A stretch of DNA of 64,000 nt, taken from NCBI RefSeq assembly GCF_012971725.1, contig NZ_CP048833.1:124001-188000 (forward strand), given 5' to 3'. This DNA comes from Pseudomonas multiresinivorans. Lineage in GTDB: Bacteria; Pseudomonadota; Gammaproteobacteria; Pseudomonadales; Pseudomonadaceae. The notes under the pieces were generated by a model. The model made no database searches. It had not been told where the DNA came from and saw only the letters and a program-made list of their open reading frames with translations. The translations under genes were made by a program, and so were the position numbers. Positions 19,650-28,905 of the stretch are shown one piece after another (the stretch's first letter is position 1; the number at the start of each line of letters is the position of its first letter).

Positions 19650-20795
19650 TCAGCGGAAGCGGCGATTGGGATCGTCGTCGCTCATCTCCAGGGTCAGGCC
19701 CTGGGTCATGGTGGTCAGGTGGTCGGCGTCGGTTTCCGAGCCCAGCTTGATCATCAGGCGCAGGTCGTTCGCCGAGTCGGCGTAGGCCAGCGCATCTTCG
19801 TAGGTGATCTCGCCCTGGGTGTAGAGCTGGTACAGCGCCTGGTCGAAGGTCTGCATGCCCTGCTCGGTAGAGCGCTTCATCAGCGGCTTGAGTTCGTGGA
19901 CCTCGCCCTTGCGGATCAGGTCGGCGGCCAGCGGGGTGTTCAGCAGCACCTCGATCACCGCGCGACGGCCCTTGCCGTCCGGGGTCGGCACCAGCTGCTG
20001 GGCGACGATGGCCTTGAGGTTGAGCGACAGGTCCATCCACACCTGGCCATGCCGGTCGGCGGGGAAGAAGTGGATGATCCGCTCCAGCGCCTGGTTGGCG
20101 TTGTTGGCGTGCAGGGTCGCCAGGCACAGGTGGCCGGTTTCGGCGAAGGCCACGGCGTGGTCCATGGTCTCGCGCGAGCGCACCTCGCCGATCATGATCA
20201 CATCCGGCGCCTGGCGCAGGGTGTTCTTCAGGGCGACTTCGAAGGTATCGGTATCCAGGCCCACTTCGCGCTGGGTGACGATGCAGCCCTGGTGCTGGTG
20301 GATGTACTCGATGGGGTCTTCGATGGAGATGATGTGGCCAGTGGAGTTCTTGTTCCGGTAGCCGATCATGGCCGCCAGCGAGGTCGACTTGCCGGTACCG
20401 GTGGCGCCGACGAAGATCACCAGGCCGCGCTTGGTCATCGCCAGCTTCTTGAGAATTTCCGGCAGCTTCAGGTCATCGATGGTCGGGATGTTGGTCTCGA
20501 TGCGACGCAGCACCATGCCCACCAGGTTGCGCTGGTAGAAGGCGCTGACGCGGAAACGACCGACGCCACGGGCGCTGATGGCGAAGTTGCACTCGTGGTT
20601 CTCGGCGAAGTCGCGACGCTGCTGCTCGTTCATCACCGACAGCACGGTTTCGCGGGTTTGCTCCGGCGACAGCGCGGTCTTGGTCACCGGCAGCACCTTG
20701 CCATTGACCTTCATCGACGGTGGCACGCCCGCCGTGATGAACAGGTCGGAGGCTCCCTTTTCCACCATGAGGCGCAACAGCTTCTCGAATTCCAT
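19650..20795 (-). CDS. pilU: PilU, PilT-dependent pilus retraction ATPase
   Basis: Secretion-type hexameric ATPase of 381 residues that aids PilT in retracting type IV pili. Walker A is GATGTGKSTSLAAM, Asp box IISIEDPIEY, Walker B VIMIGEVRSRETM, His box HLCLATLHANNA. Start set at MEFEKLLRLMVEKGASD as in P. aeruginosa; an upstream in-frame ATG would add seven residues. Located about 100 bp downstream of pilT. Confidence 0.96.
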   Translation of the reverse strand: MEFEKLLRLMVEKGASDLFITAGVPPSMKVNGKVLPVTKTALSPEQTRETVLSVMNEQQRRDFAENHECNFAISARGVGRFRVSAFYQRNLVGMVLRRIETNIPTIDDLKLPEILKKLAMTKRGLVIFVGATGTGKSTSLAAMIGYRNKNSTGHIISIEDPIEYIHQHQGCIVTQREVGLDTDTFEVALKNTLRQAPDVIMIGEVRSRETMDHAVAFAETGHLCLATLHANNANQALERIIHFFPADRHGQVWMDLSLNLKAIVAQQLVPTPDGKGRRAVIEVLLNTPLAADLIRKGEVHELKPLMKRSTEQGMQTFDQALYQLYTQGEITYEDALAYADSANDLRLMIKLGSETDADHLTTMTQGLTLEMSDDDPNRRFR

Positions 20796-20899
20796 GATCT
20801 TTCTCGCCAGGTTCACGCTGACTGCGACGGGGCTGTCGGATCACGAAGCGGGTGCGTGTGGCGCGCTCCGTGCGCCGGGCCGGGAACGGCCCGGTGGGA

Positions 20900-21934
20900 T
20901 TAGAAGTTTTCCGGGATCTTGGCTTTTTCTTTCGCCGAATCGCGGGTGACCAGGCCCTTGGCGACCAGGCCTTTCAGGCACATGTCGAGGGTCTGCATGC
21001 CGAGCGCACCGCCGGTCTGGATGGCGGAGTACATCTGCGCGACCTTGTCCTCGCGGATCAGGTTACGGATCGCCGGGGTGCCGATCATGATCTCGTGGGC
21101 CGCGACACGGCCGCCGCCGATCTTCTTCAGCAGGGTCTGGGAAATCACCGCCTGCAGCGATTCGGAGAGCATGGAGCGGACCATGGACTTCTCCTCGGCA
21201 GGGAACACGTCGACGATACGGTCGATGGTCTTGGCCGCGGAGGTGGTGTGCAGGGTGCCGAAGACCAGGTGGCCGGTTTCCGCCGCGGTCAGCGCCAGGC
21301 GGATGGTCTCCAGGTCGCGCATCTCGCCCACCAGGATGATGTCCGGGTCTTCCCGCAGGGCCGAGCGCAATGCCTCGTTGAAGCCCAGGGTGTCGCGGTG
21401 CACCTCACGCTGGTTGACCAGGCACTTCTTCGACTCGTGGACGAATTCGATCGGGTCTTCGACGGTGAGGATGTGGCTGTACTTGGTGTTGTTCAGGTAG
21501 TCGAGCATCGCCGCCAGCGAGGTGGACTTGCCCGAACCGGTCGGGCCGGTGACCAGCACCAGCCCGCGCGGCACGTCTGAAACACGTTTGAACACTTCTC
21601 CCATTCCCAGGTCCTCCATCGTCAGTACCTTGGAGGGAATGGTCCGGAACACGGCGCCGGCGCCGCGGTTCTGGTTGAAGGCGTTGACCCGGAAGCGCGC
21701 CACGCCCGGCACTTCGAAGGAGAAGTCGGTTTCCAGGAACTCTTCGTAATCCTTGCGCTGCTTGTCGTTCATGATGTCGTAGATCAGCGCGTGAACCTGC
21801 TTGTGCTCGAGCGGCGGCAGGTTGATGCGGCGAACATCGCCGTCAACGCGGATCATCGGCGGCAGGCCGGCCGAGAGGTGCAGGTCCGAAGCGCCCTGCT
21901 TGGCGCTGAAGGCGAGCAGCTCGGTAATATCCAT
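20900..21934 (-). CDS. pilT: PilT, pilus retraction motor ATPase
   Basis: 344 residues, the family's usual length. Walker A GPTGSGKSTSLAAM, Asp box ILTVEDPIEF, Walker B IILVGEMRDLET, His box HLVFGTLHTTSA, and the C-terminal AIRNLIREDKVAQ motif needed for retraction. Start at MDITELLAFSAKQGASD. Divergent from yggS, with 73 bp between them. Signals from the Chp system at the left of the window act on this motor. Confidence 0.97.
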   Translation of the reverse strand: MDITELLAFSAKQGASDLHLSAGLPPMIRVDGDVRRINLPPLEHKQVHALIYDIMNDKQRKDYEEFLETDFSFEVPGVARFRVNAFNQNRGAGAVFRTIPSKVLTMEDLGMGEVFKRVSDVPRGLVLVTGPTGSGKSTSLAAMLDYLNNTKYSHILTVEDPIEFVHESKKCLVNQREVHRDTLGFNEALRSALREDPDIILVGEMRDLETIRLALTAAETGHLVFGTLHTTSAAKTIDRIVDVFPAEEKSMVRSMLSESLQAVISQTLLKKIGGGRVAAHEIMIGTPAIRNLIREDKVAQMYSAIQTGGALGMQTLDMCLKGLVAKGLVTRDSAKEKAKIPENF

Positions 21935-22007
21935 GGGACTCCCCAATCAAGAGCAAGCAGGTAGAATGCCGCAGAACTCGCAGCAGCCGGGCGGAAAAGC
22001 GACGGTA

Positions 22008-22697
22008 ATGTCCACGATAGCAGAGAATATTGCAAAGGTTCGCGTACGAATCCGTGAGGCGGAACAAGCGAAAAATCGCACGCCTGGCTCGGTGCAGTTG
22101 CTCGCCGTGAGCAAGACCAAACCCGCCGCCGCCATCCGCGAAGCGTATGCCGAAGGCCTGGCCGATTTCGGCGAAAACTACCTGCAGGAAGCGCTGCTCA
22201 AGCAGATCGAGCTGGCCGACCTGCCGCTGACCTGGCACTTCATCGGCCCTATCCAGTCGAACAAGACCCGGCCCATCGCCGAGCACTTCCACTGGGTGCA
22301 TTCGGTGGACCGCCTGAAGGTCGCCCAGCGCCTTTCCGAACAGCGCCCGGCGAACCTGCCGCCGCTGAACGTGCTGCTGCAGGTGAATGTCAGCGGCGAA
22401 GACAGCAAATCCGGCTGTTCTCCCGAAGAGCTGCCAGCCCTTGCCCAGGCAATTTCGCAACTGCCCCACTTGAAACTGCGCGGTCTGATGGCCATACCTG
22501 AGCCAACCGAAGACGTTGCCGCGCAGCACGCTGCATTTGCCCGCCTGCGCGAGCTGATGCACGCCCTGAACCTCGGCCTGGACACCCTGTCCATGGGCAT
22601 GAGCCACGACCTCGAAGCCGCCATCGGCGAAGGCGCCACCTGGGTACGGATCGGTACCGCCCTGTTCGGCGCCCGCGACTACGGCGCCTCGCACTGA
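22008..22697 (+). CDS. yggS: YggS/PLPBP, pyridoxal phosphate homeostasis protein
   Basis: PLP-binding single-domain TIM-barrel protein of 229 residues with no known catalytic activity, affecting B6 and amino-acid balance. PLP lysine in LLAVSKTKPA; also FGENYLQEAL, WHFIGPIQSNK and the C-terminal SMGMSHDLEAAI. Start at MSTIAENIAKVR. First of the run yggS-proC-yggT-yggU. Confidence 0.95.
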   Translation: MSTIAENIAKVRVRIREAEQAKNRTPGSVQLLAVSKTKPAAAIREAYAEGLADFGENYLQEALLKQIELADLPLTWHFIGPIQSNKTRPIAEHFHWVHSVDRLKVAQRLSEQRPANLPPLNVLLQVNVSGEDSKSGCSPEELPALAQAISQLPHLKLRGLMAIPEPTEDVAAQHAAFARLRELMHALNLGLDTLSMGMSHDLEAAIGEGATWVRIGTALFGARDYGASH

Positions 22698-22714
22698 ATA
22701 AAGGAAGAGACGTA

Positions 22715-23545
22715 ATGAGCACCCGCATTTCCTTCATCGGCGCCGGCAACATGGCCGCCAGTCTCATCGGCGGCCTGCGCGCCAAGGGCGTCGCCGCGGG
22801 CGACATCCGCGCCAGCGATCCGGGCGCCGAGCAGCGCGCGAAGATCGCTGCCGAACACGGCATCGAAGTAGTCGGCGACAACGCCAGCGCCGTGGCCGGC
22901 GCCGACGTGGTGGTCCTGGCGGTCAAGCCGCAGGTGATGAAGGACGTCTGCCTGGCGCTGGCGCCGTCGCTGTCCGATAGCGCATTGATCGTCTCCATCG
23001 CCGCCGGCATCCCCTGTGCCAGCCTCGAACGCTGGCTGGGCGCCGTGAACGGCCAGCCGCGCGCCATCGTCCGCTGCATGCCCAACACCCCGGCGCTGGT
23101 CGGCCTGGGTGCCAGCGGCCTGTACCCCAATGCGAGCGTCAGTGCCGCCCAGCGCGAGCAGGCGCAACAACTGCTGAGCGCCGTGGGCATCGCCCTGTGG
23201 CTGGACGAAGAGCGGCAGATCGACGCGGTCACTGCCGTTTCCGGCAGCGGCCCGGCTTATTTCTTCCTGCTGATGGAAGCCATGACCGCCGCTGGCGAGA
23301 AGCTCGGCCTGTCCCGCGAGGTCGCCGGGCAACTGGCCCGCCAGACCGCCCTGGGCGCTGCGCAGATGGCCATCACCAGCGATGTCGATCCCACCGAACT
23401 GCGCCGCCGCGTGACTTCGCCCAAGGGCACCACCGAAGCGGCCATCACTACTTTCCAGGCCAACGGTTTCGAGGCGCTGGTGGAGAAGGCGGTAGGCGCC
23501 GCCGACCACCGCTCCGCCGAGCTGGCCGAACAACTGGGTCAATGA
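22715..23545 (+). CDS. proC: Pyrroline-5-carboxylate reductase
   Basis: Last step of proline synthesis, NAD(P)H-dependent. 276 residues; N-terminal Rossmann motif ISFIGAGNMAASLIGGL and the ProC signature ending in TSPKGTTEAAI. It starts 17 bp after yggS with the ribosome site AGGAAGAG. Confidence 0.96.
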   Translation: MSTRISFIGAGNMAASLIGGLRAKGVAAGDIRASDPGAEQRAKIAAEHGIEVVGDNASAVAGADVVVLAVKPQVMKDVCLALAPSLSDSALIVSIAAGIPCASLERWLGAVNGQPRAIVRCMPNTPALVGLGASGLYPNASVSAAQREQAQQLLSAVGIALWLDEERQIDAVTAVSGSGPAYFFLLMEAMTAAGEKLGLSREVAGQLARQTALGAAQMAITSDVDPTELRRRVTSPKGTTEAAITTFQANGFEALVEKAVGAADHRSAELAEQLGQ

Positions 23546-23558
23546 CGAGGAGCCCTCA

Positions 23559-24152
23559 ATGACCGGAATTTCCACCGCTGCCATTTACGTCATCCAGACG
23601 CTGGGCAGCCTGTACCTGCTGATCGTCCTGCTGCGCTTCATCCTGCAACTGGTCCGCGCCGACTTCTACAACCCGCTCAGCCAGTTCATCGTGCGCGCCA
23701 CCAAGCCGCTGCTGAACCCGCTGCGCCGCGTCATCCCCGGCTTCGGCGGTATCGACTTCGCCTCGCTGGTGCTGGCCATCCTGGTCCAGCTGCTGCTGAT
23801 GGTCATCACCCTGACCCTGATGGGTTATGGCGTCGGCGGCTACGTCCTGCAGCTGCTGGTGTGGTCGATCATCGCGGTGACCTCGCTGTTCCTGAAGATC
23901 TTCTTCTTCGCCCTGATCATCAGCGTGATCCTCTCCTGGGTCGCCCCGGGCAGCTACAACCCCGGCGCCCAGCTGGTGAACCAGATCTGCGAGCCGTTCC
24001 TGGCGCCCTTCCGCAAGCTCCTGCCGAACCTCGGCGGCCTGGATATCTCGCCGATCTTCGCCTTCATCGCGCTGAAGCTGATCGACATGCTGGTGATCGG
24101 CAACCTGGCCGCGATGACCGGGATGCCGCAGATCCTCAGCCCCTTCATGTAA
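23559..24152 (+). CDS. YggT family membrane protein
   Basis: 197 residues with two YggT repeats, each ending in a conserved NP-rich loop and hydrophobic helix (YNPLSQFIVRATKPLLNPLRRVIPG and the later YNPGAQLVNQICEPFLAPFRKLLP regions, given here in part). Four or more helices. Function unknown; in E. coli YggT was linked to osmotic and K+ tolerance. Conserved between proC and yggU. Confidence 0.9.
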   Translation: MTGISTAAIYVIQTLGSLYLLIVLLRFILQLVRADFYNPLSQFIVRATKPLLNPLRRVIPGFGGIDFASLVLAILVQLLLMVITLTLMGYGVGGYVLQLLVWSIIAVTSLFLKIFFFALIISVILSWVAPGSYNPGAQLVNQICEPFLAPFRKLLPNLGGLDISPIFAFIALKLIDMLVIGNLAAMTGMPQILSPFM

Positions 24153-24202
24153 ATGACCAGGGAGCTCGCCCGCGCGGCGAGCTCCGACAGTCCGCAAGAC
24201 GA

Positions 24203-24493
24203 ATGAGCTTCTATTTCTGGGACGGCGAGGACCTGGTCCTCGACTGCCACCTGCAACCCAAGGCGAGCCGTGACGAATTCGCCGGGCTGTATGGCGAGCG
24301 CCTGAAGATCCGCCTCACTGCGCCGCCGGTGGAAGGCAAGGCCAATGCCCACCTGCTGGCATTCCTCGGCAAGGCCTTCGGCGTGCCGAAAAGCACGGTG
24401 AAGCTGGAGAGCGGCGAACTGAATCGCCAGAAGCGCGTGCGCATTCCCCGCCCGACGAAATTTCCGACAGAACTCGGGATAGCCGCTCGGTAA
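24203..24493 (+). CDS. DUF167 (YggU family) protein
   Basis: 96-residue small protein with the family core HLQPKASRDEFAGLYGERLK, APPVEGKANAHL and a C-terminal KRVRIPRP. Function unknown. It lies 50 bp after yggT and ends the proC cluster. Confidence 0.9.
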   Translation: MSFYFWDGEDLVLDCHLQPKASRDEFAGLYGERLKIRLTAPPVEGKANAHLLAFLGKAFGVPKSTVKLESGELNRQKRVRIPRPTKFPTELGIAAR

Positions 24494-24509
24494 CCTTGGC
24501 CGACCTTAC

Positions 24510-24548
24510 GTGTAGGAATGTGCTGTAGGCCAATTGCTATTCCTACAC
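24510..24548. promoter_or_regulatory. 10-bp inverted repeat overlapping a promoter
   Basis: Perfect arms GTGTAGGAAT (24510-24519) and ATTCCTACAC (24539-24548) with a 19-base spacer. The right arm lies in the spacer of the candidate promoter for the dynamin-like gene, so it may be an operator; it could also be a decayed REP-like element, since its arms share TGTAGGA. Confidence 0.5.
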
Positions 24549-24561
24549 TCCGTCGCATAAT
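24534..24561 (+). promoter_or_regulatory. Candidate sigma-70 promoter of the dynamin-like gene
   Basis: TTGCTA at 24534-24539 and CATAAT at 24556-24561 with a 16-bp spacer, about 50 bp upstream of the start. Matches are four and five of six bases. Confidence 0.5.
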
Positions 24562-24611
24562 CCACGCCATCCATTCCCCGCGCAGGACGCGCCAGCCCAA
24601 GGAACGCCCGG

Positions 24612-26579
24612 ATGAGCATGGAACGTCTCAGTCAGCAGATCGATGCCTATGTCACCTGGAAGCGCGAGCTGGTCCGTGAGATCACCCGCTATCGCAGCTG
24701 GCTGGAGCGCGCCCGGCTGAATACCCCGGAAATCGAGAACCGCCTCGAGCGGACCCTGCGCCTGCTGCGCGTCGACCACATCACCCTGGCCTTCGTCGGC
24801 GAGTACTCGCGCGGCAAGACCGAGCTGATCAACAGCCTGTTCTTCGCCGGATTCGGCCGCCGTATGCTGCCATCCCAGGCTGGCCGCACCACCATGTGCC
24901 CGACCGAGCTGTTCTTCGACCCGCGCTCGGAACGCCCCTACATCCGCCTGCTGCCCATCGAGACCCGCGTCGCCGATGCCAGCGTGGCGCAGTTCAAACG
25001 CATCCCGCGACACTGGGTGAACATCCCGCTGGATACCTCGGACCCGGCGAACATGGCCGAGGCCTTCGCCCAGGTCGCCAAGACCAAGCCGCTGCCGGTG
25101 GAGCAGGCGATCCAGCTGGGCTTCCACCCGGACATGCTCGAAGCCACGGACAAGCCCGGCATCGTACTGGTGCCGGCGTGGCGCCACGCGCTGGTCAACT
25201 TCGACCACCCGCTGCTGCGCCAGGGCCTGCGCATCCTCGACACACCCGGCCTGAATGCCCTGGGCAGCGAGCCGGAACTGACCCTGTCGATGCTGCCCAG
25301 CGCGCAATCGATCCTCTTCCTGCTGGCGGCCGATACCGGCGTGACCGCCTCCGACATGGCCATCTGGCGGGACCACGTGCGCCAGCTCGGCGAGGACGGC
25401 CACACCAGCCTCTACGCGGTGCTGAACAAGATCGACGTGCTGTGGGACGACCTGGCCGGCGAAGTCTTCGTGCAGAACGCCATCCATCATATCCAGGACA
25501 CCACCGCGCGCCAGCTGGGCATCGCCCGCGAGGACGTGCTGCCGCTGTCGGCCAAGCAGGCGCTGCTGGCCAAGGTGCGCGGCGACCGCGACCTGCTCGC
25601 ACGCAGCCAGATGGAATCCCTGGAAGAGTTGCTCTGCGAGCGCATCGTCGCGCAGAAGGAGCGCCTGCTGGAGACGGCCGTGGTCGGCCAGGTGCTGGCG
25701 CTGGTCAACAACAGCCAGCACAGCCTGCGCGTGCGCCTGGACAAGGTGAAAGAGCAGCAGGCCCTGCTCAATGACCAGCAGCAGGACAGCGGCCAGCTGC
25801 TGTTCGAGCTGACCGCGCGGACCAAGGACGACCACAACCTGCACCACAAGCGCCTGCTCAGCCTGAAGACCAACCAGCGGCTGTTGCGCCACCAGGGTGA
25901 ACAGCTGCGCGACGCCGTGCGCCCGGAACGGTTGGAGCAGCACCTGAAGAAGGTCCACGAAAAGCTGCGCGGCAGCTGGACCACGGTCGGCATCCACCAG
26001 GCCATCCTGCAGTTCTTCCGCACCGTGGAGACCGACCTGGTCGGCCTGATGCACGAGTCGGAGACGGCCAACCGCATGGTCGCGGCCATCTACCAGCGGC
26101 ACAACGAGGAAAACCCGCTCAACGCCCTGGACGCCCCGCAGTTCCGCGTCCAGCGCTACCTGCGCGATCTCGCCAAGCTGCAGGAGAAGGCCGACCGCTT
26201 CCGCCTGCACCTCAAGACCCTGCTCACCGAGCAGCGCCTGCTGACTCGACGCTTCTTCGCCACCGTCGCCCAGGAAGTCATCGGCCTCCACCAGCGCCTG
26301 CGCGAAGAGGCTGAGCAATGGGCCGCCGACGCCCTGATGCCGCTGATGCAGTACAGCCTCGAGCACAAGCAGATGCTGGAAACCCACATGCTGCGCCTCA
26401 AGGCCCTGGCCCAGGAAACCCAGCAGGCACGGCAGCGCTCGCTGCTGCTGGGGCGCTATACCGAGGAGCTGGAACAGCAGCTCGCCGAGGCCACCGACAT
26501 CCTCCGCCAGCTGCGCCGCCCGGCACCGCTGCAGCGCCAGGCCAAGGTCGTCACCCTGCCCACTTCGCAGCGCGCCTGA
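24612..26579 (+). CDS. Dynamin-like GTPase
   Basis: 655 residues. An N-terminal helical segment precedes a large GTPase domain: G1 VGEYSRGKTELINSL, G2-like Thr pair in GRTTMCPTE, G3 ILDTPGLNALG, G4 VLNKIDVLWDD. The remaining half is long amphipathic helices with strong coiled-coil character and no clear membrane span, as in bacterial dynamin-like proteins. Such proteins remodel or guard membranes, some against phage or stress, but no role can be assigned here. It has its own candidate promoter and is followed by a terminator-like stem, so it is a single-gene unit between yggU and metX. Confidence 0.8.
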   Translation: MSMERLSQQIDAYVTWKRELVREITRYRSWLERARLNTPEIENRLERTLRLLRVDHITLAFVGEYSRGKTELINSLFFAGFGRRMLPSQAGRTTMCPTELFFDPRSERPYIRLLPIETRVADASVAQFKRIPRHWVNIPLDTSDPANMAEAFAQVAKTKPLPVEQAIQLGFHPDMLEATDKPGIVLVPAWRHALVNFDHPLLRQGLRILDTPGLNALGSEPELTLSMLPSAQSILFLLAADTGVTASDMAIWRDHVRQLGEDGHTSLYAVLNKIDVLWDDLAGEVFVQNAIHHIQDTTARQLGIAREDVLPLSAKQALLAKVRGDRDLLARSQMESLEELLCERIVAQKERLLETAVVGQVLALVNNSQHSLRVRLDKVKEQQALLNDQQQDSGQLLFELTARTKDDHNLHHKRLLSLKTNQRLLRHQGEQLRDAVRPERLEQHLKKVHEKLRGSWTTVGIHQAILQFFRTVETDLVGLMHESETANRMVAAIYQRHNEENPLNALDAPQFRVQRYLRDLAKLQEKADRFRLHLKTLLTEQRLLTRRFFATVAQEVIGLHQRLREEAEQWAADALMPLMQYSLEHKQMLETHMLRLKALAQETQQARQRSLLLGRYTEELEQQLAEATDILRQLRRPAPLQRQAKVVTLPTSQRA

Positions 26580-26595
26580 AACCCGCGCCACGCCC

Positions 26596-26636
26596 GCGCC
26601 GCCCCTTCCGAGTGCGCTTGCCGCGGGGGGCGGCGC
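26596..26636 (+). terminator. Terminator-like hairpin after the dynamin-like gene
   Basis: Arms GCGCCGCCCC and GGGGCGGCGC with a 21-base loop, followed by TCTTTAGA and, farther on, CCTTTTTTATT just before metX. Confidence 0.55.
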
Positions 26637-26677
26637 TCTTTAGACTGGCCGTCCTTTTTTATTCATGAGCTGGGTCG

Positions 26678-27817
26678 ATGCCAACAGTCTTCCCCGAAGA
26701 TTCCGTCGGTCTGGTTTCCCCCCAGACGCTGCAGTTCAACGAACCGCTGCCCCTGGCCTGCGGCAAGACCCTGCCCGAATACCAGCTGGTGATCGAGACC
26801 TACGGCGAGCTGAACGCCACGGCGAGCAACGCCGTGCTGATCTGCCACGCCCTCTCCGGCCACCACCACGCCGCCGGCTACCACAGCGAGGATGAGCGCA
26901 AGCCGGGCTGGTGGGACAGCTGCATCGGCCCGGGAAAGCCCATCGATACCCGCAAGTTCTTCGTCGTCGCGCTGAACAACCTCGGCGGCTGCAACGGCTC
27001 CACCGGCCCGACCAGCCCGAACCCCGCCACCGGCAAGGCCTACGGCGCGGACTTCCCGGTCGTCACCGTGGAAGACTGGGTCAACAGCCAGGCACGCCTG
27101 GCCGATCGCCTCGGCATCCAGAGCTGGGCCGCCATTGTCGGCGGCAGCCTGGGCGGCATGCAGGCGCTGCAGTGGACCATCAGCTACCCCGAGCGCGTGC
27201 GCCACTGCCTGTGCATCGCCAGTGCGCCCAAGCTGTCGGCGCAGAACATCGCCTTCAACGAAGTCGCACGCCAGGCGATCCTTTCCGACCCTGAATTCTT
27301 CGGCGGCCATTTCCAGGAACACGACGTGATTCCCAAGCGCGGCCTGCGCCTGGCGCGGATGGTCGGCCATATCACCTACCTCTCCGATGACGCCATGGGC
27401 GCCAAGTTCGGCCGCGACATGAAGTCGGAGAAGCTCAACTACGACCTGCACAGCGTCGAGTTCCAGGTGGAAAGCTACCTGCGCTACCAGGGCGAGGAGT
27501 TCTCCACCCGCTTCGACGCCAACACCTACCTGCTGATGACCAAGGCGCTGGACTACTTCGATCCGGCCGCCGCCCACGGCGACGACCTGGCGCGTACCCT
27601 CGCCGGGGTGAAAGCGGACTTCTGCCTGATGTCCTTCACCACCGACTGGCGCTTCTCCCCGGCGCGTTCGCGGGAGATCGTCGACGCCCTGCTGGCGGCG
27701 AAGAAGAACGTCAGCTACCTGGAAATCGACGCCCCGCAAGGCCATGACGCCTTCCTGATGCCGATTCCGCGCTACCTGCAAGCCTTCAGCGGTTACATGC
27801 ACCGCATCAGCGTATAA
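26678..27817 (+). CDS. metX: Homoserine O-acyltransferase (MetX)
   Basis: Activates homoserine for methionine synthesis. Alpha/beta-hydrolase of 379 residues with nucleophile Ser in VGGSLGGMQALQW, and catalytic Asp and His in FTTDWRFSP and QGHDAFLM. In Pseudomonas, MetX family members have been shown to use succinyl-CoA, so O-succinyltransferase is likelier than acetyltransferase; the acyl donor cannot be settled by eye. Followed after 10 bp by metW. Confidence 0.94.
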   Translation: MPTVFPEDSVGLVSPQTLQFNEPLPLACGKTLPEYQLVIETYGELNATASNAVLICHALSGHHHAAGYHSEDERKPGWWDSCIGPGKPIDTRKFFVVALNNLGGCNGSTGPTSPNPATGKAYGADFPVVTVEDWVNSQARLADRLGIQSWAAIVGGSLGGMQALQWTISYPERVRHCLCIASAPKLSAQNIAFNEVARQAILSDPEFFGGHFQEHDVIPKRGLRLARMVGHITYLSDDAMGAKFGRDMKSEKLNYDLHSVEFQVESYLRYQGEEFSTRFDANTYLLMTKALDYFDPAAAHGDDLARTLAGVKADFCLMSFTTDWRFSPARSREIVDALLAAKKNVSYLEIDAPQGHDAFLMPIPRYLQAFSGYMHRISV

Positions 27818-27827
27818 AAGGACACCC

Positions 27828-28448
27828 ATGCGCGCCGACCTGGAAATCATCCAAGACTGGATCCCCGCCGGCAGCCGCGTGCTCGACCTGGGCTGCGGCG
27901 ACGGCGAGCTGCTCGCCTGGCTGCGCGACCACAAGCAGGTGGGCGGCTACGGCCTGGAGATCGACCCCGACAAGATCGCCAAGTGCATCGAACGTGGGGT
28001 CAACGTCATCGAACAGGACCTCGATAAGGGCCTGGGCAACTTCGCCAGCAACAGCTTCGACGTGGTGGTGATGACCCAGTCGCTGCAGGCCCTGCGCTAC
28101 CCGGACAAGGTGCTGGCGGAAATGCTGCGCGTGGGCAGGACCTGCATCATCACCTTCCCCAACTTCGGCCACTGGCGCTGCCGCTGGTACCTCGCGCGCA
28201 ATGGCCGCATGCCGGTGTCGGACTTCCTTCCGTACACTTGGTACAACACGCCGAACATCCACTTCTGCACCTTCCGCGACTTCGAGGCGCTCTGCCACGA
28301 GCAACACGCGAGGGTGCTGGACCGTCTGGCGGTGGACCACGAGCACCAGCATGGCTGGGCCTCGCGAATCTGGCCTAATCTGTTGGGTGAGATCGGCATC
28401 TACCGGATCAGCGGCGCTGGCGTGCAAGACCACCGCATCGCCGTCTGA
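27828..28448 (+). CDS. metW: MetW, methyltransferase-like partner of MetX
   Basis: 206 residues with SAM-binding motif VLDLGCGDGELLAWL and the MetW landmark NFGHWRCRWYLARNGRMPV, then YTWYNTPNIHFCT. Known in proteobacteria to be co-transcribed with metX and to stimulate it; whether it methylates a substrate is unclear. Confidence 0.94.
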   Translation: MRADLEIIQDWIPAGSRVLDLGCGDGELLAWLRDHKQVGGYGLEIDPDKIAKCIERGVNVIEQDLDKGLGNFASNSFDVVVMTQSLQALRYPDKVLAEMLRVGRTCIITFPNFGHWRCRWYLARNGRMPVSDFLPYTWYNTPNIHFCTFRDFEALCHEQHARVLDRLAVDHEHQHGWASRIWPNLLGEIGIYRISGAGVQDHRIAV

Positions 28449-28482
28449 TCGCGGCTATCTGATAGAGCCCGGGAGAAACATC

Positions 28483-28905
28483 ATGCGCCGCCTGCTTACC
28501 TTCTTCGCCTGCCTGGTCCTCGCCGTCCCCGCCTTCGCCGAACAGGTGAAGCGCCTGGGTGACCTGCAGGTGCACTACAGTGTGTTCAACTCCAGCTTCC
28601 TCCAACCCAACGTCGCGCAAGCCGTGGGCGTGGTGCGCAGCAAGGCCCAGGGCGTGATCAACATCGTGCCGCTGGACGCCAGCGGCAAACCGGCCAACGC
28701 CACCGTCGCCGGCTCCGCCAAGAACCTGATGGGCCAGACCATTCCCCTGACCTTCAAGCGCGTGGTCGAGGAAGGCGCCGTGTACAACCTGGCGCAGTTC
28801 CCCATCGAAGGCCGCGAAACCCTGACCTTCTCCATCCAGGTCCAGTCCGGAAGCGAAGCCCCGCAAAGCTTCGACTTCATGCAGGAAATCTTCCCCGACG
28901 AATGA
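28483..28905 (+). CDS. DUF4426 periplasmic protein
   Basis: 140 residues. An N-terminal signal peptide (MRRLLTFFACLVLAVPAFAE, cleavage after AFA likely) is followed by a beta-rich domain with LQVHYSVFNSSFLQPNVA. Function unknown. Linked to metW on one side and overlapping rdgB by four bases on the other. Confidence 0.85.
   Translation: MRRLLTFFACLVLAVPAFAEQVKRLGDLQVHYSVFNSSFLQPNVAQAVGVVRSKAQGVINIVPLDASGKPANATVAGSAKNLMGQTIPLTFKRVVEEGAVYNLAQFPIEGRETLTFSIQVQSGSEAPQSFDFMQEIFPDE

Noticed and set aside
19185..20903. Long plus-strand open frame opposite the TM2 gene and pilU
   Set aside because: It spans two real genes and a terminator, and has no recognisable domain.
24543..26591. Long open frame opposite the dynamin-like gene
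   Set aside because: It is a shadow of a GC-rich gene; the plus-strand protein has complete GTPase motifs and the antisense one has none.
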